Assembly: GCA_009746045.1 (NCBI GenBank)
Contig: RPFO01000253.1
Location: 4,553,332-4,617,331, forward strand
Direction: 5' to 3'
Source: Mesostigma viride
Taxonomy: Eukaryota; Streptophyta; Mesostigmatophyceae; Mesostigmatales; Mesostigmataceae
Length of the DNA stretch: 64,000 nucleotides
Under the pieces are notes generated by a model that had not been told where the DNA came from, made no database searches, and worked only from the letters and a program-made list of their open reading frames with translations. Below, piece after piece: positions 19,476 to 30,300 of this stretch. Position 1 is the stretch's first letter, and each line of letters begins with the position of its first letter. Position numbers and translations under genes: made by a program.

Positions 19476-21137
19476 TAGTCTTCGAGTTGGATAGCGGCCG
19501 ACTTTGTCGCCGAAGCCAGCCAGCCCGGCTTCCTTGACACGCTTACCACGGAACGCATCCTGGTCTGCGTGTTTCATGGAACGCACGCCTCGCTTCTTGC
19601 ACTATGCAAGCAGCTCTTCAACCAAGGTCGCCTCTTTGACCCTCGCTGGATTCGTATCTCCTGTTTCGACACCATTCCCAGCCTCCACCGCCCCTACCTC
19701 CAGCAAGTCGCTCTCTTTTCCCTCCTTGGACGCTCCATCGGGGAGCTTTGGCCCCCCAAGCCTCTCACCACCACCTTAACCGAATCCTCCATCCGCTCAC
19801 TCCTTAAGGAGGCCCTCGAGGAGCACGTGGACCCCATTGCTGCAGATGTGGCGGCCATCGGCGGCACGCTGACTGCCGAGCTTCCCCTCCTTTCCACCGC
19901 CACCTCCACCATCTCCACCGCCACCTCCACCCTCCTCGCCTCCTCCACCGCCACCACCTCCACCTCCGACGCCATCACCGCCCAGCTCCGTGACATCGAC
20001 CAGCGTCTTAAGGACAACGCCATCGCTATCGAGGTTCTGCAGAACACCGGTCGCAGGCCTCACCGCCCAGGCGGTGAAGGACATTGCCGCCAAGCCAGCC
20101 CCGGCTGGCCTGGCCGGCGATGCTCCTCCCATCACCACCTGGGCGGACATGCTTAAGCAACATACCACCTCCACCACCTCCGCCGTCGCAGCCCAGCTCC
20201 AGCGGCAGACGCTTGACCTCCGCGAGGAGGCCGAGCTCTCCAAGCGCAGCCTCAACGCCATCCTCAAGAACTTCGACCTGGTGGAAGGTGAGAATTCCGA
20301 GAAGCTTGCACGTGCGTTTGAGAGCAAAATCCTTGCACGCATGGGCCTCCTTGGTGAGATTAAGCTGACCGCCCACCGCCTCCCCCGCGCGCGGGGTAAG
20401 GCAGGGGCGCCTCCGCTTCTTCTCATCTTTAAGAGCCCAGCGGACAAGGTTTCGTTCCTCAGACGCCGCAAGCGGCTCGAGAACACTCCCTTCACCGTGG
20501 ACGACGACTTGACCCTGGCGCAGCAACAATGGCGACGGGAGCTATGGCCGACCTACCTCCAGCTCCGGCAGACCAAGGCGGGCCAGCCGGTGTACTGGAA
20601 GGGGGCGGACATCTACGTCGGCCACAAGCCCTGGCACGCGACCCCCTCAACCACCGCGGCCCCAGCGACTCCGGCAGCCCCAGCCTAGGGGAATACAGCA
20701 GCAGTAGAATAGATAGACAGTGGCCTTGTACATGCCCGCCTACTACAGGCACTAACTATACCAGCTGATGCCTAGCATTTTTAGTCATGTACATGAGTGC
20801 CTATGATGAGCCACCCTCCAGATGATACCTAGCTTTATTTAATTATGCCGTGCCCATGCAGGGGGTCACTCCCTGCTGAGAAGCCATGCCCTAGCTCTTG
20901 TATAGCCATGTTGATCTTCCCCCACATGACATACTCCCCCTTAGCTGGGCATAGTGTGAAGATCATGAGGGTGTAGGTGCCCCTGGTGCACCTAGAGCAA
21001 GTGTTGTTTACATTCCCACCCTTGCAGGAAGTAGCTTAGAATGTATGTATGATAGGCCATATGCCCCTTCTCTGGGCTATGTGCTACATATACTCCCAAC
21101 GGAGTTATGTTACAATTCAATTCAATTCAATTCAATG
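19476..21137 (+). mobile_element. ORF1-only L1-like element (HAL1-like)
   Basis: An open frame from about 19476 (FVAEASQPGFLDTLTTERIL) continues to about 20050, shifts frame once, and runs to the stop at 20686-20688. The middle is a Thr/Ser/Ala low-complexity linker (TSTISTATSTLLASSTATTS). The C-terminal part has a coiled-coil zone and an L1-ORF1-type nucleic-acid-binding end (FTVDDDLTLAQQQWRRELW, WKGADIYVGHKPW). It is followed directly by a 3' UTR ending ACTCCCAACGGAG and an (ATTCA)n tail at 21116-21137. No endonuclease or RT is present, so mobility depends on a partner LINE. It lies inside the CACTA element in plus orientation. Confidence 0.75.
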
Positions 21138-22650
21138 ACAGCATTGTTTATGGAATGATGTGCTGTTTTATATTGTATGACAACCCTGTATTGCACCTTT
21201 GTGCACCCTATAATGCATATCAAAGTGGTGTTGAGTTTTTTTTTCACGTTAAGGACTTAAGGGGACGGGACATGCCCGAATATTTTGGCGCCAAAAAATT
21301 CGCGCCGGAACCCAAGGTCACAAATTTCACGTGCACGGTGCCCGCACCACTTGCGGAAGTGGCCATGGCGACTGCGTTCAGGCGAAACTACCACACTAGG
21401 GCAGGCGAAATGCAAAAATTTTACTAGAATCTTAAAGGCGATGAGTTTATGATGTTAGTTTGTGGCGGAAATCAGCTGGTTTACAATATCGCTGCTGTTT
21501 TTTTATGCCATCGGCATGGGGGGTAATCTGAATTTTTTGGTCGCGCGGAATGAAATAGAATTCATGATAGCGGCTGTAAAATCGCGGTTTTGGGGGCTGT
21601 TCTGACCGTGAAGCAGGCATTAATATCGGTTGCATCGAGTTCTAAACCGAGCTGGTGCTTTTTGCCAGATTTTCGGCCATTATCGGTAAGTAATTGTTCA
21701 GACCTGCGCAGTGCGTGTCTGACCTGTCCATGGAAGAACGGCTGTTGTTGCGCGCCTGGGCGAGGAATTTACGAGGGCAAGGTACAGATTTGTCGCGAAT
21801 GTTATCTGCTATCCGTGCTTTCTTCTATGAGCTCATTGTTCGAAGTTTTTTGCGTTCTTTTGGGGCAGTTTCCGCCAGCTAGCTCGCCGTTCCTTGCCAT
21901 TGTGTTGTCGAATACCTGGCAGCTTTAGATTGTTTTCGTTGATTTTGTGGTCAGGGCCGCTTCAGTCGCAGCCTGTACCTTCTCGGGAAGGTTTAAGGCA
22001 TTTCATGAAACGTGTTCTAGCAAGGATGTTGTGCTTATGGACGCTTCTTGTTGTGTGAGGGTGACGCACCCTCTCTTCGCAGCGGCATCCCAGCGCTCAT
22101 GCGCTGAAGGGCCGCCAATGGCTTCTTTGCATTTCATCGTGCAGGGATGGAGGTGTTATAGTGATTAAAATATGGAGATATTGCATTTGTGTGACTGCAT
22201 GTAGATAGCTGCCACTATTGGTTTATTTGAGCTTTCCCTTGTTATGATGATGTGACAAGACTACAATGTGCTGAGCTAACCATGGTTGACATGGTTGACT
22301 GCATGCAAGCTATGCATACCATGATCTCCTTGGTTCCTCGCCCTCCATAGTCCCTGTCTGGTGCCCATGGCGGGTAGGGCAGTTTAGGAGGCGTTGTTGT
22401 GTTGATTAGCTTGGCTGGAATCAACCTTCCACTCTAACCTGGGAGAAACATAGAAAATGCTGGTTAGGCATGTTGGTGCTACCATCTTTATTGCTATGCA
22501 CATAGTTGCAAGGCTGGCCATGCTTGAGGGGCGGTGAAGGCGTATGAGGTGCGTGGCCGCCCCATTTTACTTTCTAAACATATTTGACTTGGTTTTGGTG
22601 CATGTTGGATGGCATATGAAGTGTCATTGTGTCAATCTGCTTACTGAGTG
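21138..22650. other. CACTA interior without recognisable genes
   Basis: Ordinary composition; short frames on both strands have no family features. No transposase signature was found. It may be captured host sequence, but nothing visible identifies a source. Confidence 0.4.
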
Positions 22651-22659
22651 GTCCTTAGC

Positions 22660-23240
22660 GCCTTGTCAGGTGGTCATATAGGAAACCCATCAACTTGAGC
22701 AGTTCTTGTCACAATGACCCTCAACCTTGAGCATGTGTAGTTGTCAGCATGCAAGAGTTAATTATATGCGCTTTGATCAGTTTGCAGAGGTCTTTGATGA
22801 AGAAGGAGATTCTAAAGTGGCCAGATGGTAACTAAAACCTCCTTGTAGCGTCTTTGTGGGTGGCCGTCTTGGAATGGTTGCAACCTGGGCAGTTGTTGTC
22901 AGAATGGCGTCAAACCTTGAACATAGGAGGTACCATATGTGCAGAGGTTGGCAGCACGTGGTTTGGCAAGTTTTTGCATGGTTTGGATGGATAAAGGGGT
23001 GTTAGTGTGGTAAGATACACTAAAAAACCTCCCTGAGCTTCGTCACAGGTGGCTATCTAGGAAATCCATCAACTAGAGCTGCGCTTGTCAGAATGACCTG
23101 AAAATTTGGGGCTGCATGTCCCCCCACCTGTAGTATTTGGGAATATATGGTGGAGCATGATATGATGTGTTTATGATTTGATTTTTTTTTTTTGGATTAA
23201 AAAAGTACCTGTTTTGCGGGAAATCCATCAACGTGAGTAA
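22660..23240. repeat. Divergent tandem repeat with about 190-bp period
   Basis: Units starting near 22670, 22860 and 23049 share GTGG(C/T)-ATCTAGGAAA(T/C)CCATCAAC, then TTGTCA(G/C)AATG-C; a partial fourth (GGGAAATCCATCAACGTGAG) lies at 23218. The starts are 190 and 189 bases apart. Confidence 0.6.
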
Positions 23241-23574
23241 ACATGCTTATTTCTTGGTCCCAACTGGGTAGAATTTCTCAAAAGTGGGGGAACTATGCGG
23301 GAATATATGATTTGGTCCCAATATGTTTGCCCATTGTCCTAGGGAAAATGTGACTAAAATAGCGTCTTTTTCTATTTTTAGCGCGTTACCGGTGTATGGT
23401 GGGGGCTAGTACCCCCCCCAAGTGGCTGGAAAATTATTTTTTTATCATATTTATGGTCCCCAATCATCATTGGATTTTTAGCACATGCATAGGTGTGGTT
23501 TCCAGAAAAGTGCACTTTAGGCATGTCCCCTCCCATGAAATAAAGCTCATGATTTTTCTCGTGTTACTACACTC

Positions 23575-23890
23575 TTGGTGAGAAATTTCTCACCACGTTG
23601 ACTTGTGATTTTTCTCGTGTTAGTGATTTTTCTCGTGTTGGTGAGAAACTTCTCAATTTTCTCAATTTTCTCACTTTTTCTCACTTTTTCTCACCCATTC
23701 TCACCTTTTTTCTCACTTTAGGGTTTTTTCTCACCCCAATCTCACCAAAACCCCCTTTTTCTCACCAAAATCTCACCCTGGTGAGATTTTTTGCCTAGCG
23801 TTTGCGGAAAAAAATTGAGATTTTTCTCAATTTTCTCAAAAAATTCTCACAAAGGGTGAGAAAATTGAGGGTTTTGAGAAAATTCTCAGA
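23575..23890. repeat. Right subterminal repeats of the CACTA element
   Basis: Mostly CTCAC-type units (TTTCTCACTTTTTCTCACC), inverted relative to the left end, with a few GTGAGAAA units near 23855. Together with the left zone they make the element ends mirror images over about 300 bases. Confidence 0.8.
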
Positions 23891-23906
23891 ATCTGAGTTC
23901 CTAGTG

Positions 23907-24525
23907 GACGGAGGATGTCGTTCATCAGCATCTGGAAGGACGCAGGCGAATTACACAGTCCCATTGCCGCCACCCGAAACTGGTAGTGACCGAAGGGCGT
24001 AGCGAACGCGGTCTTGTGGCAGTCTTCTGGCGCGATGCGCAGCTGCCAGAACCCGTCCGCACAGTCGATGACGGTGAAACACGTAGCCCCCTGGACGCGG
24101 TTGAAGATGTCGTCGATCCGCGGTAGAGGATACCGGGACTTGACGGTGATGGCGTTCAGCTTCCGGTAATCAGTCACCAGACGCCACTTGCCCCCTGGCT
24201 TGGGAACGAGTAGCACGCCCGCCGAGAAGGGGCTGTTGCTGGGTTCAATGAGCCCAGCGTCGAGCAGTGAAATGAGGATCTTCTTGAGCTCCACCAGCTC
24301 GACTGGGCCCATGCGGTACATGGGAGACACGGTAGGCCCGGAACCCTCCTGGAGCTGGACACGATGTAACACCGATCGATTGGGAGGGAACTGGGGGGTG
24401 CGATCCGCGAAGAGAGTGGTGCGCTTCTCCAGGACGGCGTTGAACCGTGCCAGCTCGTCCGGTGTGAAGCCGGCACCAATCTCATTAATCAGGGCCTGAG
24501 TGTTGTCCAGGTCTATCCGGTACAT
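23907..24525 (-). pseudogene. Chromovirus RT 5' part
   Basis: Minus-strand frame with DAGLIEPSNSPFSAGVLLV, KWRLVTDYRKLNAIT, YPLPRIDDIF, FTVIDCADGFWQLRI (first catalytic Asp), FGHYQFRVAAMGLCNSPASF and MNDILRP, i.e. RT blocks 1 to 4 of Ty3/gypsy. It stops at the CACTA insertion; the YLDD box continues at 17.43 kb. Upstream the frame shifts relative to the protease region. Confidence 0.9.
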
Positions 24526-25483
24526 CGCGTACTCCTTGCATGCCCTTCCGGAGCTGGCGCGCCAGCGTCTTACTGCTCATCAGGATCTGGGACGCTGGTC
24601 GAGGCCCGTCCGCCGAGCGCTCGTGTGTAATGTTATGGACCTCAGCGGCCTGTGCCCTGTACTCACTGTCTGGGCACCAGAATGAACCGTCCGGAAACCA
24701 AACTACCCGCCGGCGCACACTGATGTCCACATCCTGCTTGTCCAGCCAGTCCACTCCAATGATGATGTCGGCAGCGCCCAACGGCGCAATAGTCGCCACC
24801 AGGTCCACCGGCGTGCCCTGCAGCACACCCTTGATGTCTGCTAGGCCCGGCGATTGGTGCCGCCGGCCGTCCGAGTAGGTGACATACACTGCCGTGGTGT
24901 GAGGTCGTGGTACCAGGCCCAGCCGACGCACCATGCAGGGCCTCGTTGATGAAGGACGTGGAGGCGCCGGTGTCGACCAGGAACTTCACGTCCATGATCG
25001 TTTTCTCCTTCAAATACGGATCAAGGACGGTGGGAGGGACCAGCAGCCCTCCGCTGAAAAGAAACAAATGTCGCGAACCTCCTTGAGATGTACGCGCCGC
25101 CGGTTGAGTGGACGCGTCTGAGGCCACGTTATTGACGTCTACTTCTACTCTAGTTGACTCCGCGTCTGGGCTACCATCTGATTTTTCTACCCTATCCCCT
25201 ACCCCGGGACCCAAGCCCACGGGCAGGGCTACTACTCCCGAGGAGCGGTGGGACGGGAGGCCGCCTCGCCCGACCGCCCGCCCTCTTCCCCCCCCTCCTC
25301 CTCTTCGTCAGCCCCCTCCTCGTCGTCATACTCGTAGCCCGCCACGGCATGCGTATGGCCGGAAGAGGAGGACTGTCGCCGCGCCTCAATCTCGTTGACC
25401 GCGCGCAACACGCCCTTGGTAGAGCTGGTCGCGGGTGGTCGCGGCTGCTGGTACTGCGTCGGGACCTGTCTGGCGTGCTGCAG
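24526..25483 (-). pseudogene. Chromovirus gag-protease linker and aspartic protease
   Basis: The retropepsin active site VKFLVDTGASTSFINEA lies at about 24990-24940, and the second conserved strand (ADIIIGVDWLDKQDVDIS) at about 24770-24720, but in another frame, so at least one indel separates them. A further shift joins it to the RT. From 25483 back to 25220 is an acidic, Gly/Arg-rich linker that continues in frame from the gag C-terminus once the solo LTR is removed. Confidence 0.8.
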
Positions 25484-27915
25484 GTGTCAGAAAATCTGGC
25501 ACTGTTTGCCACGTGTGACAACTTTTTTACTTCTGGACTACAATACTTTTTCATCCGTTGGTAGCGGGTGGCATTTATTTGTCACTTTAGCAATTAGGAT
25601 GACATTTGACGTACTTTTGGTCAAGAACCTGATCGTTGGTAGCCAGGGAACCGAGTGTTACCCTTTGCAATTAGATCAGCTAACTCTTCACCGGAATTGT
25701 TTCTAAATATTTGCAATGTTTTGACGATGCTATGTAGAATTTGTGACGAATTTGTTTAGTCGACAGTTATCATATAAAAAGGTTGTGCCGAACGACAGTA
25801 CAGCTCGAACATGTAGACACTCATCAGGGTGTCGGCACCTTTATCGAATATTCCTGAACCTTATCTTCTCGATGATGCTCTAGAACATTCGAGACACCTT
25901 ATCGGCATCTAGTTCATCTTATCGGCATCTTATCGGCATCTTTTCAGCATCAATGCCTTGGTCGACACAAGATATAAAAACGTAATCTATTTCTAATGAA
26001 ATTTACCTTGTTGGTCCAACTCACACCCTTGTTGGGAATTCCTTGTTGGAAAGACCTTGTTGGTCGGAGTCGTCACCCTTGTTGGGTCAATTCCCTTGTT
26101 GGGAAGGCCTTGTTGGCCATGTCTTTTGTCACTACGCAATTTAACCATTAATACAATATATATTGAGGTCGAAACGGCTCAAAGATCTTTCCTCCTCCTC
26201 CGTAATTTAACCCCTAAATGGTCTGGCTGCCGATTTTCCGCCTAAAACTGAGTTACAGCCGACACGTCGGCCCCTTCTCGGGGGACCAAATGCCGCGAAA
26301 ACTATTGAGAATTAGGAAACGTTTAGCTGAGAAGATCGAAAGTTTATAATTTTCCTCACAGCATGGTACTAGGGTTTGCATACTTCTGACAAAGTTATAG
26401 AGGTGTTCTGGCCGGTCAAAGTACAAGGGGTCAGGGTACTTTTTCACGTACAACGTGCATTCCGGAAAACGACGACCTGGCCATGGCGGCTTGCGCCCAC
26501 GCATGGCATTTACGTTTTCGTTCGAATTTTCTGACCAAACTCAGGAAATTGATTTTATACGTCCTAAAGATGATACAGGCCAATTTTTGGTTCGCGGGAA
26601 TGCCATTTGATATGTGTCGGCAGCGTTCTTGCTGGAAAAAACTGCGATCAGGCCGGACGATATAAACGTTGACAGCAATACTTTTCCGGCGTATTTTAAA
26701 GGATATATTGGTTTATTTGTACTTTTTATGATAAATAGTAGTCGTAAACGTGCAAGGGTGGCCAGAAATCGCCGAATCCAGCGACCATGCTGCACAACTT
26801 TGGTGTGCCGAAATGCGCCATTTTGCGGCCACCGCCTGGGCCAAGGTAACGCCATCCATGCCTGGTAAAGCTTAATCATCGTTTTCCTATCGATGTTTGA
26901 CGTTTATATATACGTTCTAGCTTGTGTAGCACATTCTTTTTGCATTATTCATGCTCTTTCTTGACCCTGGCCTGGCCCCTTTCTAAAACACCCTTCTTAG
27001 ATGCTTCCCTCAGTCAGTTGACCTCCCACAGGGTGATGGTGATAAGTTTTAGAGGCTGTATGGGTTTGAATACCTCCATATATGTTTGTGATACATTTCC
27101 CACACACATATTGCATGAGTGTGAGGCAGTTGGCTGGTCTCTGTGGCATCATCAAGCATGTAACCGGTGAGTAGAAGCTTCCCATTGTCAGCATGTGCCA
27201 CCAGGTGTGCTGGCCATCACCTGGCAAGCTATAGCAGCTTAGGCCTAGTTTATCCTTGCTAGGGCAAGCTGAAATAGGCTTAAAATCACTAGTTTGTTGG
27301 TGGCTGCCTCCAAGAATGCATGCCTTGCGTAGGGTATCCGTACCACGTTACCTACGTGCATGGACAAGGTGGCACCTGCACATAGGTGCCATGTAAGGGC
27401 AGTGTGATGATGCAGTTATGTTTCCCCATCATTGTGGAAGGGAAATGTATTGTTTGGCATGGTTGGGGGCCATATTAGTAGGTATTAGTAGGTAGTATGC
27501 CCACTCCTACCCCGTTGGTTGCTTTTTACCAACGGTACCCCTATGGGCTGTACTGGGTGTAACTGCTGGTATACCCACCCAAATGATGACCCCAATGGCT
27601 CAAACTGTTCAGCAACTAATTGTTTATCATCCCTGAAGTGGTAGGTGCCTAGCTCTTACAACATAATTCAAAATGCACATTCTACCAAAAATGAAAACGC
27701 TCGTCTTGACCCCCCTGACTTTGACGGCAGTTATACATGGCCTACCCTGCATATATGTAAGGTTGTGATATACCAACCCGAAGGGCAACTCATGGACATG
27801 CTTGGCCCCCAAGGACAGCCATTGGATATGGGTGGGTTGGATGGCATCTGGTTTGCAAAATTGTGAAGTTACAGCCGATGCATCGGCAGTATTTCTGCCC
27901 ATTTAGGGGTTAACA
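25484..27915. mobile_element. Solo LTR (729 bp), itself interrupted
   Basis: Begins TGTCAGAAAATC at 25484 and, skipping the inserted element, ends TTTAACA at 27915. It is flanked by the 5-bp duplication GCAGG (25479-25483 and 27916-27920). It is AT-rich, unlike the host element, with TATAAAAAGG at about 25775 and TATAAAAACG at about 25973, and repeated TTATCGGCATC and CCTTGTTGG motifs. These suggest plus orientation. No coding remnant is left, so LTR-LTR recombination is likely; copia or gypsy origin is not determined. Confidence 0.8.
26207..27913. mobile_element. TTAA-flanked (piggyBac-like) element, copy 2
   Basis: TTAA at 26207-26210 and 27910-27913 bracket a 1699-bp insert, the same length as copy 1. 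Its ends are CCCCTAAATGG and CCATTTAGGGG, a perfect 11-bp inverted repeat differing from copy 1 at matching positions. The interior is nearly identical to copy 1 (for example 26290-27840 against 9795-11330). A 14-bp palindrome GCCGATGCATCGGC lies at 27874-27887. It landed in the last four bases but two of the solo LTR. Confidence 0.85.
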
Positions 27916-27920
27916 GCAGG

Positions 27921-29881
27921 CGAGCCGCACGCTCACCCGCGTTGCGGGGTCGGTCTCGAGGACCGGAGGAGTCGGGGCGGCTGCCGAAGGCTGGGCCAGA
28001 GAAGCGAACACTGGGTTCCCCGTATCCTGCCCCACGACTGGCGTGTCTGCCCCGGGGCTTGGGGCAGTCGCGCTTGAGGTGCCCCACCTCGCTGCACATG
28101 AAGCATCGCGCCTTGCTATAGCGTCGATCGCGTTGACGCCCTGGTCAGTGTAGCCCTCATCAAAGTCGTCGAGGTACTCGTCCTCCTCCTCTCCAGCGAA
28201 CTCAGTGGAGTACATCTGATTCACCCGTCGCGGGGGAGCTGGTCTGAAGAAACGGCGCACTGAGGGTGCACGCCCGCGAGCCACTACGTCGGCCACCTGT
28301 AGGAGATACCTCTGGATATTCAGGATGTCCCACTCCTCCCAAGGGACCTCAGCGTAGTGCTTGAATACCTCGTCCTGCAGCTCAGGACAGAGTGCCTCGA
28401 TGAACCTGATCTTGTACTCATACCAGGTCATGTCGGCCAGATAGGCGGCGCTGGACTCAAATTTAGACAGAAACTCGCGATATGGGGTGGTCCCCTGGCG
28501 CAGCTTGCCAAAGGCGATCCGCTCGTGGAGTGTAGCATCTGGGGGCACCAGCTTGCGGCGCACTCGGTCCATCAGCTCCGCCAAGGTTTGCGGGTATGAC
28601 TGGGACGCGATGCTCTCACAGTTCAAGATGCTCACCACCGAGGGGTCCATACAGGAGTTAACCACTAGCGGAATCAGATCACTGGTGGCCAGCTGCCAGT
28701 TGTGATGATTGCGCCAGATGGTATACTGCTGTTGCCACATGCGTCCCCATTCCTCTACCTCGCGCGGTTTCATGTCCGCGTGCAGCTTGGGTACATTCTT
28801 GAAATTGGGCATCGGTGGGGCCTTTACCGCGGCGGTGATGGGCCCACCGACGTCTACGTGGGGGATATCGCCGAAGGTGGGGGGCTGCGACCGGGGGAGA
28901 GATCCGGATCTGGGCGGCGTACCATGAGTCCGCCGCACCTGTACGGATGAGGGGTGTTCGTACCCCGGGTCATCCAAGGCCGCCACCCGGCTGAAGTTAA
29001 GGTTGCCAGCAGGCGCAGGCGAGGGAACCACGCTTCGGTCAAGCACCCGTGGGCGCTGCGGTTGAGGTGCCGGGCGCTGGACGGACGTAGGAGTCTCCTC
29101 GTCTCGGGTGGTGACACTGCTCCTGGCCTCCCCTGGCCTGGTCCGTGGTCTATGAGTACCGACGGGCGGGCCCTGCGTAACTGGTTCCTCGTCAACCTCG
29201 CCAGTCCCTTCCAGGTCATCGAACTCGCCATCTGCCCCCGGAATCTCCCCTTCCTCATCCGAATACCAGAGCGCCGTGGGTAACAGGGACGTGCTGCCGA
29301 AGGACACTCTGCGTCTGCCCCGGTGTGTGGGGCCCGGTGGATATCCCTGGGGCCGCCCACGCCCTGCCCAAGGATGCGATGGTCGCCCGGTGACTGTCTG
29401 CTGATAGCGGTAGTGCAGGGTAGCTTCATTCTCGTCTCCCTGCTGCTCAGGATCCGATGGTAGCCATTGTGGTCTCGTCTGGGGTTGTTGCTGCTGCAAC
29501 CGGGGTTGCCGTTGTTGCTGGGGTTGCTGCTGCTGCTGCTGCTGCGGTTGCTGCTGCTGCTGCTGCTGCTGTTGCTGCTGCAGCTGCGAGTCCCCCTAGC
29601 TGTAGTATCCCTTGGTCGCTTCTGTCATCTTCCTGCCTGGTTAAGGCGTCTAGATTGTCCCCATCCGCGGGGGAACTAGAGCTGGATCGTAGGGAGCCTT
29701 CCACAGGTCTCTCCATGACCTCACCTGTACCTGTCTCTACTTGGACGTGCGGTGGTACCTCTAGCCCTTCTGTACCGTGCTCGTGGTCGTCTACTGGTTC
29801 TATCTCTCTATTATCTGAATCTCTCTCCCTAAGATCGTCTTCTGTCTCTCTGGCGTTCCTTGTTTGGGACCGTGTTGGCAT
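27921..29881 (-). pseudogene. Chromovirus gag
   Basis: Starts at MPTRSQTRNARETEDD (29881) with an acidic N-terminus, then a GCA/CAG-coded Ala/Gln run where the frame shifts, a Pro/Arg-rich region, and a capsid-like region at about 28800-28300 (NFKNVPKLHADMKPREVEEW, MWQQQYTIWRNHHNWQLA, MDRVRRKLVPPDATLHERIA). The CCHC zinc knuckle CFMCSEVGHLKRDC lies at about 28110-28070, after a further frame shift in the GYTDQG region at about 28140. The C-terminus is an Arg/Gly/Pro tail. The product would form virus-like particles and bind element RNA; as read it is broken. Confidence 0.85.
29470..29595. repeat. CTG/CAG-rich trinucleotide repeat in gag
   Basis: TTGCTGCTGCTGCTG-type runs encode the Ala or Gln runs of gag depending on frame. 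Two gag frames overlap exactly here, so slippage in this tract probably caused the shift. Confidence 0.85.
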
Positions 29882-30114
29882 GGTGCTCGTACCGGTACCT
29901 TACACAGCAGGCATCACCTCCCCAGGAAGACGAGAGAGAGAAAGAGCAACCACGTGCTATGGATCTATAGATATAAAACCTAGTAATAGTAACCTCTACT
30001 GTTTGCTAGGGCCAATGGTCAGCTGAGAGAAGGTAACTGTAACTGCTGTCCCCTCCCCCTGACTGCTGAGCGTGGGTGGCTTGGAGCATTCACGTGTGGT
30101 GTGCATCCCCTCAG

Positions 30115-30300
30115 GCAATGGCATGTGTTCCCTAACAAACCTATCTGCTTCTGTAATGTTGTCAAACCCTTTCCACTTAGCACTAGAGCCTAGAGACAAT
30201 ATCTTATCTTTAATGTGCTCCTCACAAGTCTTCCAACTGTAGAATATAGCAGGTCTACCCTTATCCCCGTCATGAGCTAGCTACTGCATAGTAAGGAAAT
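30115..30300 (-). pseudogene. RNase H1-type hybrid-binding (Cauli_VI) domain in the leader
   Basis: Minus-strand translation gives FPYYAVA, then after one frame shift GRPAIFYSWKTCEEHI and KWKGFDNITEADRFVREHM. The order Y-Y-A-V, G-R-x-x-I-F-x-S-W-x-x-C and K-x-F-x-x-x-x-E-A-x-x-F-V is that of the small N-terminal domain of RNase H1 that binds RNA/DNA hybrids, also found in caulimovirus P6 (family knowledge). It lies between the 5' LTR and gag and ends at a stop at about 29996. Confidence 0.65.

Larger units (their letters stand above)
17531..23906. mobile_element. CACTA-type (En/Spm-like) non-autonomous DNA transposon
   Basis: Begins CACTAGGAACTC and ends GAGTTCCTAGTG, perfect 12-bp terminal inverted repeats starting with CACTA. 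The flanks share a 2-bp GA duplication; joining the flanks with one GA restores the RT frame (LRPV). Subterminal zones are packed with GTGAGAAA-type units, typical of CACTA transposons. The 6376-bp interior has no transposase frame but carries an ORF1-only LINE and other repeats, so it must be mobilised in trans. Confidence 0.85.

Noticed and set aside
29457-30026. Plus-strand Ala/Val-rich ORF at the gag start
   Set aside because: Antisense translation of the CTG/CAG run in gag.
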